The position numbers were made by a program, and so were the translations under genes. From contig JAKISV010000095.1 in NCBI GenBank assembly GCA_021648425.1, forward strand, positions 1 through 10,581: a stretch of DNA of 10,581 nucleotides, given 5' to 3'. Origin of the DNA: Rhizobiaceae bacterium. GTDB taxonomy: Bacteria > Pseudomonadota > Alphaproteobacteria > Rhizobiales > Rhizobiaceae. Within the stretch, counting starts at the first letter, position 1. Each line of letters begins with the position of its first letter. Shown piece by piece: positions 1 through 6,323 of the stretch. The notes below the pieces were generated by a model that did no database searches, was not told the origin of the DNA, and saw nothing but the letters and a program-made list of their open reading frames with translations.

Positions 1-293
1 ATTTGCCGCCCGCCCGCGGCTTGATTTGCGCCCTGCTTGCCTCCAACGGCCCGGCCTTTTTAAGCAGCTACGCCGCCTTGCGTAGGGCCGGTTTGGTGGT
101 GCTCCTAATCGACGCAACCACTCCGCTCCACGAACAGGACCGAATCGCGGAGCGGCTGGGCGCCGCCCTGCTTTGCCGACATCGCAGTACTTGGAACGAG
201 GAGCCCGCAGAGTGGATTTCCTTGCCCGGCACCGGCCGAGCACCCGAGGGAACCGCCGCTCCCGCCGTGGATCCGTCGGCCAACGTGACCTAG
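1..293 (+). CDS. Internal fragment of an AMP-forming acyl/aryl-CoA ligase-like protein (5' end missing, 3' end broken)
   Basis: The frame beginning at base 3 is open from the window edge to a TAG at 291-293, and the true start lies outside. The peptide fits the N-terminal domain of the AMP-binding (ANL) superfamily: a stretch reading GLICALLASNGPAFLSSYAA followed by RRAGLVVLLIDATTPLHEQD and then RIAERLGAALL, the usual 'no limit on calls, new tenant, lid on choice' block that precedes the P-loop-like TSGSTG motif. That ATP-binding motif is not reached: the frame ends at VDPSANVT, just where it would be expected. The piece is about 66% GC against about 50% for the rest of the window and shares no operon logic with its neighbour. 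I infer it is a foreign fragment joined at about 290-305. Family assignment rests on general pattern only; substrate cannot be named. Confidence 0.5.
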   Translation, partial: LPPARGLICALLASNGPAFLSSYAALRRAGLVVLLIDATTPLHEQDRIAERLGAALLCRHRSTWNEEPAEWISLPGTGRAPEGTAAPAVDPSANVT

Positions 294-310
294 GCTTCAA
301 TCGTGGGATT
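286..310. other. Compositional and coding junction (probable chimera or recombination point)
   Basis: Left of this point the DNA is about 66% GC and reads as a ligase fragment in frame 3. Right of it the DNA is about 50% GC and reads in frame 2 as the interior of a xanthine-dehydrogenase-family large subunit, with recognisable family sequence from about 302 (RGIATPVKK) and certain homology from about 345. Neither gene is completed across the junction. No insertion-sequence end, inverted repeat or tRNA is visible at the join. It could be an assembly or library chimera, or a real deletion or recombination endpoint. Confidence 0.6.
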
Positions 311-1113
311 GCCACGCCAGTCAAGAAACTCCCGGCCATGAATATCGGAAAATTTGAGCTGGTTGGCCCTGATACGGCACTGACACCTGATTGCGGCAAA
401 ACCTCCGCTTCGCGCCAGACATTTGTTACGGGCAAGGCGGCGGAACTGGCGGGGCTGAGCTTGCGAAAAACCATATTGCGGATGAGCAATATGGGGGAGG
501 ATGCGCGCATAGAACTACAGGCAGAAGGTCTGCTCATTCGCGATGGCGAAGCTTCCCATATAATTGCGCTGGCAGAACTTGAAAGCGACGCGAATGGTTA
601 TGTTATCGCTGCTGAAGAAACCTATGACCCGCCCACAACGCCGCTTGATGAAAACGGACAGGGTTCACCCTATGCGGTTTACGGTTATGGGGCGCAGATT
701 GCAGAAGTTGAAGTTGATATGTTGCTGGGCACTGTCAAAGTAACACGGATTGTTGCTGCTCATGATCTGGGGCGAGTGATCAATCCGCTATTGAGTGAGG
801 GGCAGATTGAAGGGGGAATTTCTCAGGGGCTGGGCATGGCTTTGATGGAGGAATTCATCCCCGGACGCACGGAAAACCTGCACGATTATCTCATTCCGAC
901 TTTTGGCGACATGCCGTGCATTAAGTCCATTCTGATTGAAAAACCTGACCCGGAAGGGCCGATGGGGGCCAAAGGTCTGGGGGAGCATGTGCTGATTCCC
1001 ACCGCGCCCGCAATTCTCAATGCCATTCGCCATGCCAGTGGAGCGACCATTACCCGATACCAGCCCTGCCGCACCGGGTGTTAAAGGCAATCGAAAAAGC
1101 GCAGGCTGACTGA
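302..1113 (+). CDS. Xanthine dehydrogenase family molybdopterin-binding subunit, C-terminal part, frameshifted near its end
   Basis: This is the C-terminal third of a molybdenum hydroxylase large subunit, which inserts water-derived oxygen into an N-heterocycle or aldehyde. Family marks in order are GPDTALTPDCGKTSASRQTF (about 352-411), VAAHDLGRVINPLLSEGQIE and GGISQGLGMALMEEF (about 755-855), and GAKGLGE (about 965-985), whose Glu (983-985) matches the catalytic Glu of the xanthine oxidase family. As written, frame 2 ends at a TAA (1082-1084) with the un-family-like tail YQPCRTGC. Moving to frame 1 at 1058-1060 gives PALPHRVLKAIEKAQAD and a TGA at 1111-1113 that overlaps the next ATG by one base, so one base appears to be missing after CGATA. 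The start and Mo-cofactor N-terminal part are lost at the left junction. With the 6-hydroxynicotinate-reductase-like gene next door, nicotinate dehydrogenase is the leading guess. The family is certain; the substrate is inferred. Confidence 0.85.
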
Positions 1114-2558
1114 TGAACAAAACCATTGAAAAAATCCGTTGCGATGCCTGTCCGGTAATGTGTTATGTGGCGCAAGGTCGTACGGGTGCCTGCGACCGCT
1201 ATGCCAATGAAAACGGCAAAATAATCCGCTGTGACCCGCTGACGATATTTGACCGGCAGTTGGAGAAGGGCGAGGAAATCCAACCGTTTCTAAAATCGCA
1301 CTGGGATGGCAGGGTGCTTGAAGGCGGTGAGGTGGTGATATCGGCAATTGGTTCGGGCACAACTTATCCTGACTATAAACCCGCACCGTTCATTGTTTCT
1401 CGCGAGATTGAAGGCGTGGATTTTGTCACTGTGGTAACCGAGGCGATTTTTTCTTATTGCGGGGTGAAGGTGAAAATCGACACCGATCGTCATCTGGGCG
1501 ATGAGGCCGCTACGGTTCGCGCCAACGGTGAAGCAGTTGGCCATGTGATGACCAGCGAATATGGTTCGCAGATGTTGTCGCTTGGCGGCGTTGATCATCT
1601 GACCGGCGGCTCCAAAGCTGAGGGACGCACCACTTGCGATACGCTATTGAACCTTTGCAACAAACAGGCGGTGGAACTTTCCATTGATGGGGGTTCAAGC
1701 ATTGTGGTTCAGGCGGGTAAAGCGCCGATTGTTGATGGGGTTGAAGAAAACAGGATGCGGGTTGGCTGTGGTTCTGCAACGATTGGCATGTTTGCCTCCC
1801 AATGGCAGGGGCTGGTTGATGAGGTGGTGGTGGTTGATGACCATATTACCGGGGTGGTATCAGAACATCAGGCAGGCAAAGTGCTTGGCTGGGATGATAC
1901 GGGCATCAAGATCAAAGGCCGCCGCTCTACACCGGGGCGATATTTTCAGGTGGCAAAACCGGGCCTTGGCTGGGGCGGCACAAATATTGAAGACCCGCTG
2001 GTCATTTTAGGGGACTGGAATGCAAAAAAGGGAGCAAAACCTGGGCTTCGAATGATGATGGTTTCAACCACCGGTGAGCAATATGCCTATTATGTTTTAG
2101 ACGATGAACTGGTGCCGCAACCCCGCGAACTGCCGCAAGAATTGCTTCCTTCGGTGAAGCTGATTGAGGAAAATTGCGAACCTTCGCTTTGTAGCGTGTT
2201 GTTTATGTGTGGTGCGGGGGGGTCTTTGCGATCAGGAGCCACTAATAATCCGGTGGCATTAACACGCTCGGTTCGCGCCTTGCAGACTAACGTCACCTGC
2301 GGGGGGGCGCAGGTGTTTGTGTGGCCGGGTGGAGGCATCACCTTCATGGTGGATGTTTTGAAATTGCCGGATAATTCATTTGGCTATGTGCCAACACCGG
2401 CGATTGTTGCCCCTTTGGAATTCACCGTATCGCTGGAGGATTATCTGGCACTTGGTGGACACAAACAGGCCATTCGGGATTTGGGTGATGTGGTGGAGCA
2501 TGGTGGAGAATATGGCATTCAAACGCGGATGGTGGCATTTGGGAGTGAAAACGAATGA
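1113..2558 (+). CDS. 6-hydroxynicotinate reductase-like iron-sulfur oxidoreductase
   Basis: The 481-residue protein resembles the family annotated as 6-hydroxynicotinate reductase, which in nicotinate-fermenting Eubacterium barkeri reduces 6-hydroxynicotinate to 1,4,5,6-tetrahydro-6-oxonicotinate with ferredoxin. The N-terminus has a CxxCPxxC pattern (Cys10, 13, 17) followed by GxC (Cys27), a likely Fe-S ligand set. More cysteines cluster at about 345-360 (ENCEPSLCSVLFMCGAGG) and in TCGGAQVFVWPGGGITF (about 394-410). There is no signal peptide or membrane segment, so it should be cytoplasmic. The ATG at 1113 overlaps the repaired stop of the Mo-hydroxylase gene (TGATG), and its own stop overlaps the next start (ATGA), so it is translationally coupled on both sides. 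A ring-reducing role directly after a ring hydroxylase fits. The exact ring is not provable here; other hydroxylated N-heterocycles are possible. Confidence 0.75.
   Translation: MNKTIEKIRCDACPVMCYVAQGRTGACDRYANENGKIIRCDPLTIFDRQLEKGEEIQPFLKSHWDGRVLEGGEVVISAIGSGTTYPDYKPAPFIVSREIEGVDFVTVVTEAIFSYCGVKVKIDTDRHLGDEAATVRANGEAVGHVMTSEYGSQMLSLGGVDHLTGGSKAEGRTTCDTLLNLCNKQAVELSIDGGSSIVVQAGKAPIVDGVEENRMRVGCGSATIGMFASQWQGLVDEVVVVDDHITGVVSEHQAGKVLGWDDTGIKIKGRRSTPGRYFQVAKPGLGWGGTNIEDPLVILGDWNAKKGAKPGLRMMMVSTTGEQYAYYVLDDELVPQPRELPQELLPSVKLIEENCEPSLCSVLFMCGAGGSLRSGATNNPVALTRSVRALQTNVTCGGAQVFVWPGGGITFMVDVLKLPDNSFGYVPTPAIVAPLEFTVSLEDYLALGGHKQAIRDLGDVVEHGGEYGIQTRMVAFGSENE
2541..2545 (+). promoter_or_regulatory. 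Ribosome binding site for the UPF0280 gene
   Basis: GGGAG lies 9 bases before the ATG at 2555 and 12 before the second ATG at 2558. The spacing favours 2555, which also gives the ATGA overlap with the preceding stop. Confidence 0.5.
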
Positions 2559-3412
2559 TGCAAAAGCCGCAGGCAACTATATTACCGCGCGGACGCCGAT
2601 TGCATCTGCATCACGGGCCGATTGATTTGATTATCAAGGCTACCGGGGATGGGTGGCAGCAAAGTTACCGGCAGGCAAGGCTGAGATTTGAAACCATTCT
2701 GGATGAACTGGTCGGGGAACTGGAAATGTTGCGTCATCCGTGTGAAGCCGGGAGGCAGTTTAAAGGCCCGGTGGCGCAAAATATGCAGCTCAGTGTGGAG
2801 CAGTTTCTGCCTTTGTTTATTACTCCCATGGCAGCGGTGGCCGGGGCGGTGGCTGATGAAATTCTTGATGCAATGGTGAAGCACACCCGGCTTGATAAAA
2901 TCTATGTCAATAATGGTGGCGATAGCGCAATATTTCTGGCCGAAGGGCAATCAATCAATGCGGCAATAGCGGCACGCTTTGCTGCCAGCATAGCCATTCA
3001 CTCAAGCGATCCCCACCGTGGTATTGCAACATCGGGGTGGCGCGGTCGTTCGCAATCGTTTGGAATTGCCGACAGTGTCAGCGTAGTGGCGCGTAACGCG
3101 GCAATTGCGGATGCGGCGGCAACGATGATTGCCAACTGCATTGATTTACCAGGCCACAAAGCCATCACCCGCCAACGTGCTGACGAAATACAGCCCGACA
3201 GTGATTTAGGCGACCGGTTGATTACCACCGGGGTTGGTGTTCTTTCAGATGAAGAAATCAATTGCGCGCTGGATGGTGGTTATCGGCTGGCAGAGCAATA
3301 TCATGAGTGTGGTCTGATTGGCGGGGTGATGCTGGTATTGGGTGATCATGTCCGCCAAATCGGTACGCCCGATCTGATTACAGTGCAAAATGGAGAACCG
3401 GCAGATGCCTGA
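2555..3412 (+). CDS. UPF0280 family protein (ApbE-like fold)
   Basis: This 285-residue protein belongs to UPF0280, a family related in fold to ApbE FAD:protein FMN transferases. Visible family blocks are ITPMAAVAGAVADEIL (about 89-104), YVNNGGDSAIFL (117-128, the ApbE-like GGD element), GIATSGWRGRSQSFGIADSV (156-175) and ADAAATMIAN (185-194). No biochemical function is established for UPF0280 to my knowledge. The gene overlaps the reductase upstream by four bases and the DUF1185 gene downstream by eight, so the three are probably made together. Two roles are plausible: attaching or handling flavin for the reductase-like protein, or acting on the reduced ring product. The family call is firm; both roles are inference. 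Nothing indicates export: the N-terminus lacks the lipoprotein or signal sequence usual for ApbE itself. Confidence 0.8.
   Translation: MMQKPQATILPRGRRLHLHHGPIDLIIKATGDGWQQSYRQARLRFETILDELVGELEMLRHPCEAGRQFKGPVAQNMQLSVEQFLPLFITPMAAVAGAVADEILDAMVKHTRLDKIYVNNGGDSAIFLAEGQSINAAIAARFAASIAIHSSDPHRGIATSGWRGRSQSFGIADSVSVVARNAAIADAAATMIANCIDLPGHKAITRQRADEIQPDSDLGDRLITTGVGVLSDEEINCALDGGYRLAEQYHECGLIGGVMLVLGDHVRQIGTPDLITVQNGEPADA
3392..3395 (+). promoter_or_regulatory. Ribosome binding site that decides the DUF1185 start
   Basis: GGAG lies 9 bases before the ATG at 3405. The upstream in-frame ATG at 3390 overlaps this site and has no purine-rich element of its own, so 3405 is preferred. Confidence 0.5.
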
Positions 3413-3986
3413 ATTCACTCTGAGAAAAACCATGGTTTTTGTTGAAACCATTCACCACGAAAACGGCCCTGCCCCGGCAGCGCCCAGGGTTCGCGCGGCG
3501 GTGGTTGCGATTGTCAGCAATCCGTTTGCGGGTGGTTATACGCCGGATTTGCAAAGCGCCATGGATGATCTCAAACCGCTGGGCTTGTCGATGAGCAAGG
3601 TTTTGATCGATGCAATGGGTGGGCTTGAAGGCATTGATGGTTATGGCAAGGCAGCACTTTGTGGTGAGGGTGGCGAACTTGAACATGCAGCACTGTGGCA
3701 CGTACCGGGTGGTTATTCGATGCGTGAACTTTTGGGTGAGGCCAAAGCAATTGTACCCTCGGCCATGAAAGTTGGCGGTGTTGGCACGCCCATTGATATT
3801 CCGCTTGGCCATATCAACGCCGCCTATGTGCGCAGTCATTTTGATGCGATGGAGGTTAGTGTGCCTGACGGACCGCGGACGGATGAAATTTTATTCGCCC
3901 TGGCAATGAGCCGGGGTGCCCGTATTCATTCACGCATGGGCGGGTTGGAAGTGAGTGAGGTCAAGGGAGAAGACGGATTGAGATAG
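3405..3986 (+). CDS. DUF1185 / 'amino acid synthesis' family protein
   Basis: The protein (193 residues from the ATG at 3405; 198 if the ATG at 3390 were used) matches the DUF1185 or AA_synth family of small alpha/beta proteins. Family features include an N-terminal RKTMVFVETIHHENG, AAVVAIVSNPFAGGYTPDL, HVPGGYSMRELLGEAKAIVP and the C-terminal GARIHSRMGGLEV. The family name comes from early annotation and does not establish a reaction. It is the last gene of the first coupled block and overlaps the UPF0280 gene by eight bases. In this setting it may act on the reduced heterocycle, for example as a lactam hydrolase or a small-molecule-binding partner, but no catalytic residues can be assigned from sequence alone. 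It ends three bases from the end of the opposite-strand membrane gene. Confidence 0.75.
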   Translation: MPEFTLRKTMVFVETIHHENGPAPAAPRVRAAVVAIVSNPFAGGYTPDLQSAMDDLKPLGLSMSKVLIDAMGGLEGIDGYGKAALCGEGGELEHAALWHVPGGYSMRELLGEAKAIVPSAMKVGGVGTPIDIPLGHINAAYVRSHFDAMEVSVPDGPRTDEILFALAMSRGARIHSRMGGLEVSEVKGEDGLR

Positions 3987-3989
3987 GCC

Positions 3990-4391
3990 CTAGCCTGGCG
4001 TTTTGCCACGTGCGGTGAAGAATGTTCGCAGGAAAACCGCAACCAGAATGACATAGGTTGAAATAGTTGCATAAGAACCAATGTTCCATACCCGCAATGC
4101 CAATGGCTGAAAATCTTCGGCATTGATGAAAATATTGGAGTAATAAACCGTGGCGGCCATGGCGATCACAAACACAATCACTATTATCACCATCATAATT
4201 CCGGCGATTGCTGGTTTTCGGTCACCAACCCAAAACAACACAAAAGCAATAATTGCGCCTATAAGTCCGCCATATATTGTAGCATTGTTGTGCCAGAAGG
4301 GGTGAGTAAGGTTGTATTGGCTAATCAGGCCCGAGAAATAAAACAGGGCGAGCAAAACAAGGGCGCCCAGGATATAAAGAAGGTTTTTCAT
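3990..4391 (-). CDS. Small four-helix integral membrane protein of unknown function
   Basis: I do not recognise the family. From the ATG at 4391-4389 the protein has 133 residues; a TTG one codon upstream (4394) is the alternative start. Four hydrophobic segments are clear: about 4-22 (LLYILGALVLLALFYFSG), 37-56 (IYGGLIGAIIAFVLFWVG), 61-83 (AIAGIMMVIIVIVFVIAMAA) and 103-122 (SYATISTYVILVAVFLRTFF), with a basic C-terminal tail. There is no signal for a catalytic or binding motif. It is the only - strand gene in the window, sits between two + strand catabolic blocks, and is a little richer in A+T than its neighbours. It may be unrelated housekeeping content or a membrane accessory. No good Shine-Dalgarno sequence is seen before either start. 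Real-gene status rests on length, coherent helices and lack of a competing frame. Confidence 0.65.
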   Translation of the reverse strand: MKNLLYILGALVLLALFYFSGLISQYNLTHPFWHNNATIYGGLIGAIIAFVLFWVGDRKPAIAGIMMVIIVIVFVIAMAATVYYSNIFINAEDFQPLALRVWNIGSYATISTYVILVAVFLRTFFTARGKTPG

Positions 4392-4394
4392 CAA

Positions 4395-4490
4395 ATATGG
4401 CTATCATTAGCTGTTGAATGTCGGCTTAAACCATTATTACATGAGAGCAATATAAAACAACAACATTTTGACAGGCATTAGCGCAAACCC
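4395..4490. promoter_or_regulatory. Divergent intergenic region, probable promoters for the membrane gene and the AtuA block
   Basis: This is the only divergent gap in the window, so promoters for both directions are expected here. On the + strand a TATAAA at 4451-4456 could be a -10 box 34 bases before the AtuA ATG, but no good -35 stands at the right distance. No convincing operator palindrome was found. Location is supported by gene arrangement; exact elements are uncertain. Confidence 0.35.
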
Positions 4491-6290
4491 ATGAAAAAGC
4501 AATCGATACGCATTGGTGGTGCCAGCGGCTATTGGGGGGATGCGCAAAGTGCGACTTCGCAATTGCTTGGCGAAGGCAACCTGGATTTCATTGTTTACGA
4601 CTATCTGGCCGAAATCACCATGTCGATCATGGCGCGCGCACGGGCTAAAAATCCGGCAATGGGTTATGCGCCGGATTTTGTTCACAGTGCTTTGGCCCCA
4701 AATCTGAACGCAATTGCTGATCAGGGTGTGAAAATCATATCCAATGCCGGTGGCGTCAACCCGCTCGCCTGCGCCAGGGCACTTGAAGATGTGATCAAAA
4801 AGGCCGGCCTGTCGCTGAGAGTTGCCTGCATCACCGGGGATGATTTGCACGAGCGCGCGGAGGAACTGGCCCGGCGCGGCATCAAGGGCATGTATCGTGG
4901 CGAGACGTTTCCCGATGCTAAAACCATAGCCAGCATCAATGCCTATACCGGCGCATTTGCAATTGCTGAGGCATTGGAAATGGGGGCGGATATTGTAATC
5001 ACCGGGCGCTGTGTAGATTCTGCTGTAACGCTGGGGGCGGGTATTTTTTCCCATGGGTGGAAACCTGAAGATCTCGACCTTCTGGCGGCGGGTTCGCTGG
5101 CGGGGCATATCATCGAATGCGGGGCGCAGGCAACTGGCGGTAACTTCACCGATTGGCATTTATGCGCCGATACGATGGGCAATATCGGATATCCGATTGT
5201 CGAGGTGGCAGCGAACGGGGAACTTGCCATCACCAAGCCACACCATAGCGGCGGCATGGTCACCACTGCCACTATCGGCGAGCAGATTATTTATGAGATT
5301 GATGACCCGCAAAACTATATTTTGCCGGATGTTACCTGCGACTTTTCTCAGGTGAAACTTATCCAGGCCGGCGAAAACCGGGTTGAAGTTACCGGTGCGA
5401 TTGGTGCCAGCGCACCGCAAAAACTGAAAACAGTTGTCACCTGGCATGATGGGTTTCGCGGCGGGCAGATACTGACCTTTTACGGGTTTGATGCGGCCCA
5501 AAAAGCGGCAAAATATGCTGATGCGGCAATTGAACGTTCGCGTGGAATATTGCGCGATAGAAACCTGAATGATTTTTTGCACACAAGCGTAGAAGTGCTG
5601 GGGGCTGAAAGCCAGTATGGTTCGCAATCGAGAATAATAGACGCGCGGGAAGTCTGCGTAAAAATTGCAGCACGCCATGAAGCGGAAGCGGGAATTAGCC
5701 TGTTGTTGCGTGAAATCACTGCAATGGCATTAGCGGGGCCACCGGGGCTATGCGGATTTGCCGGAACCCGGCCCCGCCCCTCACCGGTAATTGCGATGTT
5801 TGCATTTTTACTGGAGCGTGAGGAAATCAGCCTGGAAATTCATTTCGAAGAAAAAACAGTGCAATTTTCGCCGGTTATTTCGCCGGTTGAAAAATTGACT
5901 CCAACTGTTCGGCCAAAACCACCGGGCGATCCGACCACCGAAGGAGACATGGTCGCCGTTCCCCTGATCAAACTGGCCTGGGGACGCAGCGGGGACAAAG
6001 GTGACAAGGCCAATATCGGCATTATTGCGCGTGAAAAACAATACCTGCCCTATATCTGGCAGCAACTGGATGAAAAGGCGGTTGAACAATGGTTTGAACA
6101 TTTTCTGAAAGGCAATGTCGAGCGATATTTTATGCCAGGCATGAACGCCATCAACTTTGTACTCGACCAGGTGCTTGAAGGCGGCGGCACAGCCAGTTTA
6201 CGCAATGACCCGCAGGCTAAGGGTTATGCTCAATTGCTATTGGCCTATGAAATCAAGATTCCGGTTGAGATGGCGGCAACGCTTTTGTAA
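4491..6290 (+). CDS. Acyclic terpene utilization AtuA-family protein
   Basis: The 599-residue protein is a full-length AtuA-family member. The N-terminal AtuA domain (formerly DUF1446) covers about 5-350: RIGGASGYWGDA (7-18), VYDYLAEITMSIMARARAKN (35-54), SNAGGVNPLACA (84-95), GADIVITGRCVDSA (165-178), GHIIECGAQATGGNF (205-219) and EQIIYEIDDPQNYILPDV (264-281). The smaller C-terminal domain covers about 488-592, with LAWGRSGDKGDKANIGIIAR (495-514) and MNAINFVLDQVLEGGG. AtuA is genetically tied to citronellol/geraniol use in Pseudomonas, but its reaction is unknown and homologues often accompany acyl-CoA carboxylases, as here. The ATG is the first in frame after a TAG at 4479-4481; it has no clear Shine-Dalgarno. 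It opens the second block. A terpene substrate is not implied by this context. Confidence 0.88.
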   Translation: MKKQSIRIGGASGYWGDAQSATSQLLGEGNLDFIVYDYLAEITMSIMARARAKNPAMGYAPDFVHSALAPNLNAIADQGVKIISNAGGVNPLACARALEDVIKKAGLSLRVACITGDDLHERAEELARRGIKGMYRGETFPDAKTIASINAYTGAFAIAEALEMGADIVITGRCVDSAVTLGAGIFSHGWKPEDLDLLAAGSLAGHIIECGAQATGGNFTDWHLCADTMGNIGYPIVEVAANGELAITKPHHSGGMVTTATIGEQIIYEIDDPQNYILPDVTCDFSQVKLIQAGENRVEVTGAIGASAPQKLKTVVTWHDGFRGGQILTFYGFDAAQKAAKYADAAIERSRGILRDRNLNDFLHTSVEVLGAESQYGSQSRIIDAREVCVKIAARHEAEAGISLLLREITAMALAGPPGLCGFAGTRPRPSPVIAMFAFLLEREEISLEIHFEEKTVQFSPVISPVEKLTPTVRPKPPGDPTTEGDMVAVPLIKLAWGRSGDKGDKANIGIIAREKQYLPYIWQQLDEKAVEQWFEHFLKGNVERYFMPGMNAINFVLDQVLEGGGTASLRNDPQAKGYAQLLLAYEIKIPVEMAATLL

Positions 6291-6312
6291 GCTTCGCTGA
6301 AGTTCTATATTT

Positions 6313-6317
6313 GAGGA
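6313..6317 (+). promoter_or_regulatory. Ribosome binding site for the phosphoribosyltransferase-like gene
   Basis: GAGGA stands six bases before the ATG at 6324. This is the best Shine-Dalgarno in the window and fixes that start; the 33-base gap after the AtuA stop contains only a very short hairpin (CTTC/GAAG) and no T-run, so readthrough is expected. Confidence 0.7.
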
Positions 6318-6323
6318 TAACCT

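Noticed and set aside
173..1084. A single 303-codon open frame suggesting one protein that starts at 173 and spans the GC junction
   Set aside because: Residues encoded before about 302 are arginine-rich and low in family likeness; that stretch is the shadow frame of the ligase fragment, and the Mo-hydroxylase homology begins only after the junction.
3984..4012. Short hairpins between the convergent genes (AGGC/GCCT and TGGC/GCCA) as a bidirectional terminator
   Set aside because: Stems are only four base pairs, the second lies within the membrane gene's coding end, and the only T-run is four bases inside a loop.
4468..4473. Perfect TTGACA -35 hexamer just before the AtuA gene
   Set aside because: It lies only 17 bases before the ATG; a -10 box at normal spacing would fall on the start codon, where the sequence is ATGAAA.
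4437..5159. 240-codon open frame on the - strand overlapping the AtuA gene
   Set aside because: It is antisense to strongly conserved AtuA-domain coding sequence, its peptide has no recognisable motif, and its composition is what the opposite strand would give by chance.
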